Notes: generated by a model not told the origin, from the letters alone. A DNA stretch of 64,000 nt from CAVYTF01 sp963708205 (GCA_963708205.1 OY970196.1:2170001-2234000), one strand, 5' to 3'; shown: positions 44,580 to 54,739, counted from the stretch's first letter. Program-made: numbers and translations.

Positions 44580-46757
44580 TTATGGCAAAGCATAAGCTAC
44601 ATAACTGTCTCCGGACTGCGTTCCAAGTTTCCCGCCGCCACATGCAACAACAATATATTGTTTACCGTTCACTGCATATGTTGCAGGTGTTGCAAAATTT
44701 GCTGCCGGTAATTTAACCTGCCATAATAATTTGCCCGTCCTTTTATTAAAAGCTCTAAACATGCCATCTTTAGTGGCGCCAATAATTAATAAACCACCTT
44801 TTGTTACAATTGGTCCGCCATAATTTTCGCAACCGGTATTTGGCGGTGCGCCCTGCCATTGATCCTGCCCAAATGGTTGTTTCCAAACATAATCGCCGGT
44901 ATTAAGATCAATTGCATTTAAAACTCCCCAAGGCGCTGACAAACCCGGCATCCCGGATTTTGTATAGAATTTATTATAGCCTGAAATTTCATAAGGTATA
45001 TTGCGAAACGAATCAATGGCTGTTAATTTCGATTGATATTTCCTCTTTTGTTCTGCAGTTATATTCAATACATAAGAAGCGATTGCTTCTTTATCAATCT
45101 CAGGTAAGTGTTGAAAGGATGGCATCATTCTTCTGCCTGCATTTATAAAACTGATGAATTGATCCTTGTTTAATTTTTTATTGATATCAACTATTGATGG
45201 ATAATTGCCGCCGCCTTTTCTGTCCGGTCCATGGCAACCCATACAGTTTGCTTTATAAAGTCTTGGTCCGGCTTCTTTAAAGGTTTCTGAATGTGCTGTA
45301 GGTGGTACATCAAACATTTGAAGTATCCAAGCCATCTGATTATCGTTCGTATATAAAATGCCTGTTTCAGGATCAACCGCAGGTCCGCCATATTCTGCGC
45401 CCCCATCAAAGCCGGGGAAAATAATAGTACCCGTTTTTGATTGCGGTGTAAAGATTCGTCCCGTATGAACTGTGTTTAATAATTTTACAACAGAATCATA
45501 TTCCGTTTTAGACAAGTATGGATTTACATCTTTCGCAGTTAATGATTGACGAACGAAAGGCGCAGGTTTTTGTGGAATTGGTTGAGTTGGCCAAATTTTT
45601 TCGCCGACTAAATCCGACACAGTATCCATCGGTGTTTCTACAACAGGAAATAATGGTTTGCCATTATCACGATCAAATATAAAAACAAAACCTGTTTTTG
45701 TTGTTTGCGCAACCGCGTCAATTTTCTTGCCGTCATGATTAACAGTTAATAAAACCGGAGCAGATGATGGATCATAATCCCATGTATCATGATGCAAATA
45801 TTGAAAATGCCATTTCTCTTTTCCTGTTGCTGCATCAAGTGCCAGCATACAGTCTGCAAACAAATCATAACCGCGTCTTCTACCGCCATAAAAATCCATT
45901 GAAGCAGAACCAAGCGGAATGTATGCAATGCCGCGCTTCTGATCAATGGTCATTCCCATCCAATTATTTACACCGCCTGTATATTTATAAGCATTGGGAT
46001 CTTCCCAAGAATTATAACCTGCTTCACCCGGATGCGGAATAGTATGAAACTGCCAAACAATTTTTCCGGTTCGTGCATCATAAGCGCGAACATCACCAGG
46101 TGCAGCATCCATGCCTTCGCTTACTCTTGTGCCTGCAAGAACTAAATTTTTATAAACTGACGGCGGTGAAGTTTCTGTTACAAATAAATCTTTTACTTCG
46201 CCATCCAATTGCAATCCATCATGCATATCAATTTTGCCATTATCACCAAAACTATTTACAAGCTTGCCAGTGTTTGCGTTAAGACAAATTAAATATGGTC
46301 CTGCTCCATAAAATATACGTTTATCATCTTTTCCATCACTCCAATATGTAACGCCGCGATTATTGTTTAAATTAAAGTGTCCTTTCTTGTCTTCTGTTAT
46401 TGTATCATAAGGCGAGTATACCCATTTTTGCTTTCCGGTTGCACCATCAATAGCAAATACTTTAAGCATCGGCGACGTACAATAAATAACACCATCAATA
46501 ATAATAGGATTGCATTGTATTTGAGAATGTGCGGCAGTATCCGCGTCATTTGTATGAAACTCCCAGGCTACTTTTAGCTGTGCAACATTTGCGGTATCAA
46601 TATCTGTTAACGAAGAATATTTATTGCCATCCGAGTTGCCGTGTGCCATTATCCAACCACTGTAATCCGTGGTGTTTTTATTGCTGTTGCAGGAAATATA
46701 TATTATACATCCTAAGACTGAAATTAAAATTAACTTTAGGCAAGTGATTTTACTCAT
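44580..46757 (-). CDS. PQQ-dependent dehydrogenase fused to cytochrome c (lipoprotein)
   Basis: 725 residues. The lipoprotein signal has the acylated Cys at 23 (YISC). An eight-bladed quinoprotein propeller carries repeated DxxTGKxxWxF motifs and LHHDTWDYDPSSAP. Residues 490-570 form an inserted cytochrome c domain, with heme motif CMGCH (Cys505, Cys508, His509) and probable axial Met in GRRMMPSF. The propeller then resumes (NAIDLNTGDYVWKQPFG). It oxidises an alcohol or sugar in the periplasm and feeds electrons to the respiratory chain. No PQQ biosynthesis genes are in the window. Confidence 0.9.
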   Translation of the reverse strand: MSKITCLKLILISVLGCIIYISCNSNKNTTDYSGWIMAHGNSDGNKYSSLTDIDTANVAQLKVAWEFHTNDADTAAHSQIQCNPIIIDGVIYCTSPMLKVFAIDGATGKQKWVYSPYDTITEDKKGHFNLNNNRGVTYWSDGKDDKRIFYGAGPYLICLNANTGKLVNSFGDNGKIDMHDGLQLDGEVKDLFVTETSPPSVYKNLVLAGTRVSEGMDAAPGDVRAYDARTGKIVWQFHTIPHPGEAGYNSWEDPNAYKYTGGVNNWMGMTIDQKRGIAYIPLGSASMDFYGGRRRGYDLFADCMLALDAATGKEKWHFQYLHHDTWDYDPSSAPVLLTVNHDGKKIDAVAQTTKTGFVFIFDRDNGKPLFPVVETPMDTVSDLVGEKIWPTQPIPQKPAPFVRQSLTAKDVNPYLSKTEYDSVVKLLNTVHTGRIFTPQSKTGTIIFPGFDGGAEYGGPAVDPETGILYTNDNQMAWILQMFDVPPTAHSETFKEAGPRLYKANCMGCHGPDRKGGGNYPSIVDINKKLNKDQFISFINAGRRMMPSFQHLPEIDKEAIASYVLNITAEQKRKYQSKLTAIDSFRNIPYEISGYNKFYTKSGMPGLSAPWGVLNAIDLNTGDYVWKQPFGQDQWQGAPPNTGCENYGGPIVTKGGLLIIGATKDGMFRAFNKRTGKLLWQVKLPAANFATPATYAVNGKQYIVVACGGGKLGTQSGDSYVAYALP

Positions 46758-46788
46758 TATTTTTTTATTGAAGTTTATTCAATCGTTA

Positions 46789-48357
46789 TTAATAACCTGG
46801 ATTTTGTTTCAGTGCAGGATCTACAATAATTGAAGTTTGAGGTATAGGAAATAATTCATAATGCTTGTCCGGATCCTGGGGCTTTTCCCACCACGCCTGT
46901 TCAAATTTTCCAAAACGAATAAGATCTTCTCTGCGAAACATTTCATAAGAAAATTCACGACCACGTTCGTTGGAAAGTTCGTCCATGGTTAATGTGGATG
47001 TAGTATATTTTGCTTTCACAAAATCCTGTGGAGAAAAATCTCTCTGCGTTACCTGGTTAACTAAATCAACAGCCTGCTGAGTTGCACCGCCTCCGTTTAA
47101 ACGCATCAAACATTCTGCTTTCATATATAGTATATCAGCATACCTGAATACAACCATATCATTATTCATATTAACATAGCCGTTGCTTCCATAATTGAGC
47201 CCATCTTCAATCTGATATTTTATATTCATCACACCTTCATCATCTCCTGCATTCAGCAAATCGCCTATAGTTGGTGTAATGACCATCGGATTACCTTCAT
47301 AATCAAGAATTGGTTTTGTTTGCCCGTTTGCATTAACATAAGTTTGCGGTCCAACGATCCATTGATTGATACGATAGTCATTTTTTGCATAAAGATCAAA
47401 AAAAGATTCCTGTGTGCTGATCTTGCGCCAGCCATAATCCATTCCATATTTTTTTGCAGTAATATTTTCATGAATATCCTGTTCAATGAAATTAAAGTTC
47501 TGTGCATTGGTAGCATCAAAAGGCACTACATAAATGTTTTCATTGCTGGTTTCGTTATGTGCAAGAAAAGGATCATTCCAATGTGCATCAAGTGAATATT
47601 TTCCTGAATTAATTATTGAATCGCAATAGGTAATGCAGTCCTGGTAATGATCTATTCCGGTAACTGCCTGTGAATTCAAATAAAGTTTAGCAAGTAATGC
47701 ATAGGCTGCCGTTTTTGTGAAATGTCCGTACCAGGTAGGATCTCCTTTTTCACCAAGTTGCGGAATGCTTTCTTTAATTTCCTGTTCGATGAAAGCAAAC
47801 GCCTGCTGCGGTGTGTTATTCGCGGGGCTAACTACTCCAACATGTGTAACGATTGGTATATTACCAAACTCCGTTAATAACCAATAATAATGCAGTGCTC
47901 GCACCATTCTTACTTCAGCAATCATTTGCTCTTTACTTATAGGCAAGGTAAATTTGCTAACATCAATCGGCTGAATATTATCAATAAAATTATTACAGTA
48001 GCCAATTTCCTGGTAAAGATCCTGCCATTCAGAAAGTATCCATGCATCCTGGGCTGCCCATGAATGCTGGTGAAAACGTATCCATTGACCGCCCTGATCT
48101 ATATACCCAAACAAAACCGGCACACAGGCTTCATCAGTAACAAATTCTACATCCTGAAAATGCACTTGGTAAATGTGTGTTTGCAAATATGCATAAGGCA
48201 ATACATAAGCCGCCGTTACCTGGTCTGATGTCTGGTAAAAATTATTTTGAGTGTCTTCACTATACACTGTTTCGTTTAATTTTTTTATACAGCTTGTTAT
48301 GCTGATTATTGCAATTGAAATAAGCAGGAGGGATGTATATCTATTTATGTTCTTCAT
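46789..48357 (-). CDS. SusD/RagB outer-membrane nutrient-binding lipoprotein
   Basis: 522 residues. Lipobox SITSC with the acylated Cys near 23, then the SusD helical (TPR-like) core: LNETVYSEDTQNNFYQTSDQ, EVRMVRALHYYWLLTEFGNI, YALLAKLYLNSQA, and the C-terminal block ELSNERGREFSYEMFRREDL. SusD forms a lid on SusC and binds the imported ligand. It is 17 bp after susC. The ligand is not known; the following enzymes point to a pentose- or nucleoside-containing compound. Confidence 0.96.
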   Translation of the reverse strand: MKNINRYTSLLLISIAIISITSCIKKLNETVYSEDTQNNFYQTSDQVTAAYVLPYAYLQTHIYQVHFQDVEFVTDEACVPVLFGYIDQGGQWIRFHQHSWAAQDAWILSEWQDLYQEIGYCNNFIDNIQPIDVSKFTLPISKEQMIAEVRMVRALHYYWLLTEFGNIPIVTHVGVVSPANNTPQQAFAFIEQEIKESIPQLGEKGDPTWYGHFTKTAAYALLAKLYLNSQAVTGIDHYQDCITYCDSIINSGKYSLDAHWNDPFLAHNETSNENIYVVPFDATNAQNFNFIEQDIHENITAKKYGMDYGWRKISTQESFFDLYAKNDYRINQWIVGPQTYVNANGQTKPILDYEGNPMVITPTIGDLLNAGDDEGVMNIKYQIEDGLNYGSNGYVNMNNDMVVFRYADILYMKAECLMRLNGGGATQQAVDLVNQVTQRDFSPQDFVKAKYTTSTLTMDELSNERGREFSYEMFRREDLIRFGKFEQAWWEKPQDPDKHYELFPIPQTSIIVDPALKQNPGY

Positions 48358-48374
48358 AATAATATTTTAAAAAT

Positions 48375-51300
48375 TTAGAAATTAATGTTTACACCAAAAG
48401 TATAAACAGTGGTACTCGGATAATAGCTATAATAAGGTTCGACGCCAGGTCCGTTACTGGTTTCTGAAGTTGGATCCGCAGGATAATAATTAATCTGTAA
48501 TTCCGGATCACTTCCTGAAAAACCGGTAATGGTAAAGAGATTCGCAATCGTAGCATAAACATGTATGCTTTGTATTTGAGAAGAATTTTTAATTGGTATT
48601 GTATATCCAATGTTGATATTTTCAGCTTTCAAATACGCACCGTCTTCAAGATAATAACTTGAGAAAGTTGGCGCATCATTCAGTTTGCTGGTTAATGCAC
48701 TTGTAAATAAATTATATCTTGAATAATAAGTAAGATTATCATGAAATATATTTTTTGCATTAAGCGCTTTATACCCCGCCGCTCCTTTCAATAAGATAGA
48801 AAGATCAAGCCGTCCATAACTGAATGTATTTGTTAATCCATACGTGTATTGAGGGATACTGTTGCCAAGATATTCATAGTCATCCGGACCTAATTCGTTA
48901 CGTGTTATTAATGAACCATCAGGTGCTTTAAAAAGCCACTTTCCAGCTGAAGTTATTTTTGCAAACACAGGTCCATAAAATTCAGCCACCGGCTCTCCCG
49001 GTGCAAGTATTTGCACAGGTACATCTTCATCTATATCCGTTATAGGGGCTGAAGAACCTTGATACTGATCGTTGCTTACTGATTCAATTTCATTTTTATT
49101 ATATGCCGCTGTCAGTGTAATATTCCATGTGAAATTTTTTGTAGCAACTGCTTTTGCGTTCAGCAATAATTCAATCCCTTTGTTCTCCATTACTCCGGCA
49201 TTCGCAAATATTGTTGGAAAAATTTGTGAAGGTAATTGGGCGTTGAGATTTTGAATCAGGTCTTTAATTTTCCTGTCATAAACATCTAATGAGCCGCTCA
49301 GCAAATTGTTTTTTAGTAAAGAAAAATCAACTCCAATATTTGTTTCATACTTTGTTTCCCATCGCAAATTTGGATTGGGATTAATAATGGGGCCGTATGG
49401 CAAAATCCATGTTCCACTTCCCGGCGTTCCCAGAAAGCTGTTTTGTGAACCACTGTAGAAAGGTCCGATTGTTTCCAACGATTTATATGGATCTAAAGCT
49501 CCCTGGTTGCCCGTAACACCATATCCCACGCGGAGTTTAAGAAAGTCTATTATTTTTGATCCTTCTAAAAATTTTTCTTTACTCATTATCCAACCGCCGG
49601 ATATGCCTGGAAAAGTGCCCCATTTATTATTGGCACCTAAAACCGAGGCGCCTTCTCTTCTCACACTTACATTCAGTAAATATTTTTCTTTATAGTTGTA
49701 GATAATTCTGCCAAAAAAAGCCAATAAGGCTCTCTCGCTTGCGTAGCTGCCTACATATACACCACCTCTGTTAGCCGATGGATCAATATTGTTTAATGCA
49801 AAGCCGGCACCGAGATTATTAAAAGTATACGCGTTGGTAAGGAAATCATTATTGCCTGCGCTGAAACCTTCATAAAAAATATCTTCATAAGAATAACCTG
49901 CTATTGCATTAAAATGATGATCGCCAAAATTTTTATCATATCCCAAAGTTGTTTCTAATATCTGGTGCGTTTCATCATCTTCTGACCTGGAGGCTTCTCC
50001 GTTAGTGCCATTAATCATTTGAAAGTAATCATTTATATCAGAAAAAGATCCATTTAAAATATCATTTTTAATTAAAGAATAAGTAACATTTCCGGTGAGT
50101 GATGGAATGAAATGATACCCTGCATTGACAGTTCCCAAAAACCTGTTTTCTTTTGTGTTGTATGAATTTTGATTGATGCTCGCGACAGGATTCCATTGAA
50201 GATGGTATGGCACGTCAAACTCAAAATAATTTCCTAAAGAATCATAAACAGGAAATGTAGGATTTTCATTAAGAGATTGTGCTATAGCTCCATAATTTGC
50301 GAAATCTCTATTATCGTATGTATTAACCAACGTCACTCCAAGTTCAAACTTGTCATTCAAAGCTTTTGTATTTAACCGAAGCGTTCCATTTACAAACTTT
50401 CTAAGAGAGCCAATATCAATACCTTCATTATCTTCGAAATTTACCGAGGCATAATAATTTGTTTTGTCTGTTCCACCGCTTACAGCAATATTATGCGAAT
50501 GGCTTATGGGTGTTCTTGTAACTGCATCAAACCAATTGGTATTAGCTCCTTCATTAATTACCGTTTGGCCTAATTTTTGGCCAAGCGCAATGTATTGCTG
50601 CGCATCAAGCACATCATATTTTTTATAAATTGTTGAAGTAGTTACATAACCATTATATTCCACTTTCACAGTTCCGGGTCTTCCTTTTTTTGTTGTTATA
50701 ATAATAACACCTGCTGTTGCCCGTGAGCCATATATTGCGGCTGCTGAACCATCTTTTAATACATCGATAGATGCAATATCTTGGGGTGCAATTGTTTGTA
50801 AATCTGCCAATTCACTTGGCACACCATCAATAACAACTAATGGACCATTACTATTTCCTGTGGCCGTTGCCGGACCACGTAATGAAAAATCTGCAGTGGC
50901 ATTTGGGTCAGACCGGCTTGTATTACTTAAAGAAAGACCTGCCACCTTACCTGCAATTAATGTGATAGGATCATTGATCTGGCCTGAATTAAAATCTTTC
51001 GCCTGAACGGTGCTTATAGCTCCTGTAACAGTTTCGCGTTTTTGAGTTCCATATCCGATTACGACTACATCATTTAGCGTATTATTTGCAGGTTGCATTT
51101 TTAACACTAAAGCATTCGTATTTTGATTTACTGAAACTGAATTTAGCGAAACATCGCTATACCCTACATAAGAGGCTGTGAAAGTATAGGCGCCTCCGGT
51201 TTTTAAATTCGAAAAAGTAAATGTACCTTTTTGATCTGTGAGAGCAAACAAAACTCCTTTAGCTCCGGTGGTAGCTCTCACTACTACGCCTTGTATAGGA

Positions 51301-51431
51301 ACACCTTTTTCATCAACCACAGTTCCGGTAACTGTAGTTGTGCCTTGAGCAAAGACATTCATTTTTGAAAAAATGATTAACATAAAAATGCATAGCAAAC
51401 GGTGAAATAAAAATGTAGTTTTATTTTTCAT
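48375..51431 (-). CDS. SusC/RagA TonB-linked outer-membrane transporter
   Basis: 1018 residues. A signal peptide is followed by a carboxypeptidase-like beta domain (TTTVTGTVVDEKGVPIQGVV), then the plug domain with VVVIGYGTQKRETVTGAIST and IDVLKDGSAAAIYGSRATAG, and a 22-stranded barrel ending VYTFGVNINF. It imports a ligand through the outer membrane with energy from TonB. It is the first gene of the eight-gene block and is preceded by a 388-bp control region shared with xylB. Confidence 0.97.
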   Translation of the reverse strand: MKNKTTFLFHRLLCIFMLIIFSKMNVFAQGTTTVTGTVVDEKGVPIQGVVVRATTGAKGVLFALTDQKGTFTFSNLKTGGAYTFTASYVGYSDVSLNSVSVNQNTNALVLKMQPANNTLNDVVVIGYGTQKRETVTGAISTVQAKDFNSGQINDPITLIAGKVAGLSLSNTSRSDPNATADFSLRGPATATGNSNGPLVVIDGVPSELADLQTIAPQDIASIDVLKDGSAAAIYGSRATAGVIIITTKKGRPGTVKVEYNGYVTTSTIYKKYDVLDAQQYIALGQKLGQTVINEGANTNWFDAVTRTPISHSHNIAVSGGTDKTNYYASVNFEDNEGIDIGSLRKFVNGTLRLNTKALNDKFELGVTLVNTYDNRDFANYGAIAQSLNENPTFPVYDSLGNYFEFDVPYHLQWNPVASINQNSYNTKENRFLGTVNAGYHFIPSLTGNVTYSLIKNDILNGSFSDINDYFQMINGTNGEASRSEDDETHQILETTLGYDKNFGDHHFNAIAGYSYEDIFYEGFSAGNNDFLTNAYTFNNLGAGFALNNIDPSANRGGVYVGSYASERALLAFFGRIIYNYKEKYLLNVSVRREGASVLGANNKWGTFPGISGGWIMSKEKFLEGSKIIDFLKLRVGYGVTGNQGALDPYKSLETIGPFYSGSQNSFLGTPGSGTWILPYGPIINPNPNLRWETKYETNIGVDFSLLKNNLLSGSLDVYDRKIKDLIQNLNAQLPSQIFPTIFANAGVMENKGIELLLNAKAVATKNFTWNITLTAAYNKNEIESVSNDQYQGSSAPITDIDEDVPVQILAPGEPVAEFYGPVFAKITSAGKWLFKAPDGSLITRNELGPDDYEYLGNSIPQYTYGLTNTFSYGRLDLSILLKGAAGYKALNAKNIFHDNLTYYSRYNLFTSALTSKLNDAPTFSSYYLEDGAYLKAENINIGYTIPIKNSSQIQSIHVYATIANLFTITGFSGSDPELQINYYPADPTSETSNGPGVEPYYSYYPSTTVYTFGVNINF

Positions 51432-51495
51432 ACGGCTTATTTTTTAAACAGTTTATAAGGTCTTTGATTAAAAGGTTTTTAAACACTAATATTAA

Positions 51496-51511
51496 AAATC
51501 AATTTTGATTT
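51496..51511. promoter_or_regulatory. 16-bp palindrome upstream of susC
   Basis: AAATCAA-TT-TTGATTT, perfect, 65 bp upstream of the susC start. It could be an operator for the susC transcript. Confidence 0.35.
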
Positions 51512-51723
51512 ATGAAGTTTTGTTTTTATTTTTTTAAGTTACTTATTAAACAAACACTTTAATTTATCTAATTGCAAGCAATAGTTTTATTATTGTTTTT
51601 TATTTGAGTAAAGTTTAAAAATACGACTAAATAAAAAGCCTGCTTCAAAATTTAAATTTTTTTTTAAGAATAATTTTTTATAAAAAAACTGACGCAATTT
51701 TATAAATAGAAAAATAAAATTAG

Positions 51724-51780
51724 TGCGAAAAATAAAACGCCGGTATTTAAACTTATTTTGCCGATAATTTATTTTTCGCA
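51724..51780. promoter_or_regulatory. 13-bp inverted repeat upstream of xylB
   Basis: Two exact inverted copies of TGCGAAAAATAAA (51724-51736 and reverse at 51768-51780). Their corresponding ends are about 43-44 bp apart, close to four helical turns. The right arm ends 39 bp before the xylB ATG. Two operator half-sites for a pentose regulator, or a looping site, are inferred. Confidence 0.5.
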
Positions 51781-51819
51781 AAGGAATAATTATTTAAAAA
51801 TTTCATCGCTACAATAAAA

Positions 51820-53295
51820 ATGTATTTGCTTGGTATAGATATCGGAACATCCTCAGTAAAAGTTTCTATTGTAAGCTCACAAACACAACAATGCATTGCC
51901 AGTGCATTTTATCCTGAAACAGAAGCGCCGGTAATAAGTCTTAAAACCGGTTGGGCAGAGCAAAACCCTGATACATGGTGGGAATATCTGCAGCAAGCTT
52001 TAATGAAAGCTAATGTTTCGGGCAAATATGATCCCAAAGAAATTGCTGCTATCGGCATTGCTTATCAAATGCATGGTTTGGTTATAGTGAACAAACAACA
52101 ATTGCCGTTGCGTAACAGCATTATATGGTGCGATAGCCGTGCGGTTAATTATGGTGATAAAGCTTTTAAAGCAATTGGTGAAGAAAAATGTTTATCGTGT
52201 TTGCTTAATTCGCCGGGAAATTTTACGGCTTCAAAATTAGCATGGGTTAAAGAAAATGAACCAAACGTATTTAAGCAGATTGATAAAATAATGTTACCCG
52301 GAGATTTTATCGCCATGCGGTTAACAGGTGAAATTACTACTACTCCATCTGCGCTTTCTGAAGGCATTTTATGGGATTTCAAACAACATAAAATTTCAGA
52401 AGATATTATTCAGCATTTTGGTTTTGATAAGAGTATTATCCCGCAAGTAAAAGATGTTTTTAGCACACATGGTTTTTTAAGTAAAGATGTTGCAGATAAA
52501 TTAGGTTTGAAGCAAGGCATACCGGTAACTTATAAAGCAGGCGATCAGCCTAACAATGCACTTTCATTAAACGTATTACATCCTGGAGAAGTTGCTGCAA
52601 CTGCAGGCACATCAGGTGTAATATATACGGTAACCGATAAGCTTGTATACGATAAGCAAAGCAGGGTAAATAGTTTTGCGCATGTAAATCATACTAATGA
52701 AATAAGAATAGGCGTGTTGTTATGTATTAATGGTACAGGCAGTATGAATAGTTGGATGAAGAAAATGATTGGGAGAGAGAAATCATATCAGCAGTTAAAT
52801 GCAGAAGCTTTAGCAATTTCTGCCGGCAGTGATGGCTTGCTTGCAATTCCTTTTGGTAATGGTGTAGAACGCATGTTGAATAATAAACTGATTGGTGCAT
52901 CAATACTCAATATTGATTTAAACAAACATACTTCAGCGCATATTTACCGGGCTGCGCAAGAAGGTGTTGCTTATGCGTTTCGTTACGGTTTGGATATTAT
53001 GCGTGAGAATAACATTGAACCAAAAATTATTCGTGCCGGCAAAGCGAATATGTTTTTGAGTGATGTGTTTGTTGATGCATTTGTGAATGTAACAAACACA
53101 CCTGTTGAGTTATATAATAATGATGGAAGTGTTGGCGCTGCTTTAGGTGCTGGCATTGGCGCGAAAATTTTTAATGATGAAAAAGAAGCTTTTAAAAATA
53201 TGAAACCATTAAGATTGATTGAACCAAACGAACAAAATGAATATGAAGATTATTATCAAAAGTGGAGGCAGGAATTAATTACAAAACTCAAATAA
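51820..53295 (+). CDS. xylB: Xylulokinase
   Basis: 491 residues of the FGGY kinase family: GIDIGTSSVKVSIV at the start, IAIGIAYQMHGLV-like region, NSIIWCDSRAV, AGDQPNNAL and ATAGTSGVIYTV with the ATP-binding domain. The product phosphorylates D-xylulose to xylulose-5-phosphate. It is 16 bp ahead of xylose isomerase, so the two form the standard xylBA pair. It is divergent from the susC block. Confidence 0.95.
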   Translation: MYLLGIDIGTSSVKVSIVSSQTQQCIASAFYPETEAPVISLKTGWAEQNPDTWWEYLQQALMKANVSGKYDPKEIAAIGIAYQMHGLVIVNKQQLPLRNSIIWCDSRAVNYGDKAFKAIGEEKCLSCLLNSPGNFTASKLAWVKENEPNVFKQIDKIMLPGDFIAMRLTGEITTTPSALSEGILWDFKQHKISEDIIQHFGFDKSIIPQVKDVFSTHGFLSKDVADKLGLKQGIPVTYKAGDQPNNALSLNVLHPGEVAATAGTSGVIYTVTDKLVYDKQSRVNSFAHVNHTNEIRIGVLLCINGTGSMNSWMKKMIGREKSYQQLNAEALAISAGSDGLLAIPFGNGVERMLNNKLIGASILNIDLNKHTSAHIYRAAQEGVAYAFRYGLDIMRENNIEPKIIRAGKANMFLSDVFVDAFVNVTNTPVELYNNDGSVGAALGAGIGAKIFNDEKEAFKNMKPLRLIEPNEQNEYEDYYQKWRQELITKLK

Positions 53296-53311
53296 TTATA
53301 AACATATCAAC

Positions 53312-54625
53312 ATGAATAAAGAATTTTTTTCAAACATTAGTCAAATAAAATACGAAGGCAATGAAACAGATAACCCGCTTGCCTTTCGATGGTATGATGA
53401 AACTAAAGTTGTAGCAGGCAAGCCAATGAAAGAATATTTGCGCTTTGCATGTGCTTACTGGCATTCGTTTGTAAACACAGGTTCAGATCCGTTTGGTGAA
53501 GGAACACATGTTTTTCCCTGGAATGAAAAAGCAGATGCTGTTGAACGTGCAAAAGATAAAATGGATGCAGCATTTGAATTCATTACGAAAATGAATATGC
53601 CTTATTATTGTTTTCATGATGTGGATGTGGTTGATTACACAAACGACATAAAAGAAAACGACAGGCGTTTGCAATCATTGGTTGATTATGCAAAACAAAA
53701 ACAACAGGAAAGCGGTGTAAAATTATTATGGGGAACTGCTAATCTTTTTTCGAACAAAAGATATATGAATGGTGCTGCCACCAATCCGGATTTTCATGTA
53801 CTTACACATGCTGCGGCACAGGTAAAAGCAGCACTTGATGCAACGATTGCTTTAGGCGGTGAGAATTATGTTTTTTGGGGCGGACGTGAAGGATATATGA
53901 GTTTGCTAAACACAAACATGAAACGTGAACAGGAACACCTTGCCATGTTTTTACATAAAGCAAAAGATTATGCAAGAGCAAATGGTTTTAAAGGATCCTT
54001 TTTTATAGAACCCAAACCATGTGAACCAACAAAACATCAGTATGATTATGATGCAGCAACAGTAATTGGTTTTTTAAGGCAATATGATTTATTGAATGAT
54101 TTTAAATTAAATATTGAAGTAAATCATGCAACACTCGCTGGTCACACATTTACACATGAGTTACAAGTTGCTGCAGATGCAGGTTTGCTTGGAAGTATTG
54201 ATGCGAACCGCGGCGATTATCAAAATGGATGGGATACAGATCAGTTTCCAAATAATATAAATGAGTTGGTTGAAGCTATGCTTATTATTATTGAAGCAGG
54301 TGGTTTTAAAGGCGGAGGAATTAATTTCGATGCGAAGATTCGCCGCAACTCAACTGATCCTGCAGATTTATTTTATGCACATATAGGTGGTATGGATGCA
54401 TTTGCAAGAGCCTTGATTATTGCAGATAACATTTTACAAAAATCATCATACAAAAAATTCAGAACAGAACGTTATGCCAGCTTTGATGAAGGCAAAGGAA
54501 AAGATTTTGAAGAAGGAAAAATGTCTTTGGAAGAATTAAAAAATTTTGCTGAACAAAATGGCGAACCACAAACACTAAGCGGCAGGCAGGAATGGCTTGA
54601 AAATATTATCAATGCTTATATCTGA
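53312..54625 (+). CDS. xylA: Xylose isomerase
   Basis: 437 residues. Catalytic and metal-binding stretches are present: FHDVDVVDYTNDI (catalytic His), YVFWGGREGY, FFIEPKPCEPTKHQYDYD (metal Glu and Lys), NIEVNHATLAGHTF and DANRGDYQNGWDTDQFP. Length fits the class II enzymes. It interconverts D-xylose and D-xylulose with Mg2+ or Mn2+. Cotranscribed with xylB. Confidence 0.97.
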   Translation: MNKEFFSNISQIKYEGNETDNPLAFRWYDETKVVAGKPMKEYLRFACAYWHSFVNTGSDPFGEGTHVFPWNEKADAVERAKDKMDAAFEFITKMNMPYYCFHDVDVVDYTNDIKENDRRLQSLVDYAKQKQQESGVKLLWGTANLFSNKRYMNGAATNPDFHVLTHAAAQVKAALDATIALGGENYVFWGGREGYMSLLNTNMKREQEHLAMFLHKAKDYARANGFKGSFFIEPKPCEPTKHQYDYDAATVIGFLRQYDLLNDFKLNIEVNHATLAGHTFTHELQVAADAGLLGSIDANRGDYQNGWDTDQFPNNINELVEAMLIIIEAGGFKGGGINFDAKIRRNSTDPADLFYAHIGGMDAFARALIIADNILQKSSYKKFRTERYASFDEGKGKDFEEGKMSLEELKNFAEQNGEPQTLSGRQEWLENIINAYI

Positions 54626-54739
54626 TTATCCACCAATTGAATTGGAAACATAAACAGTCAACTTTTTTCAAGTCATTTATTTAAATTAAATTTGAGGAAG
54701 TAAATTTTTAAATCAAGTTTATTAATACAGACTTTTTAT

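Larger units (their letters stand above)
51432..51819. promoter_or_regulatory. Divergent control region between the susC block and xylBA
   Basis: 388 bp, very AT-rich, no gene. It contains a 16-bp palindrome (51496-51511) about 65 bp before the susC start and a 13-bp inverted repeat pair (51724-51736 and 51768-51780) 40 to 96 bp before the xylB start. I found no clear Bacteroidota -7/-33 promoter by eye. Confidence 0.55.
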
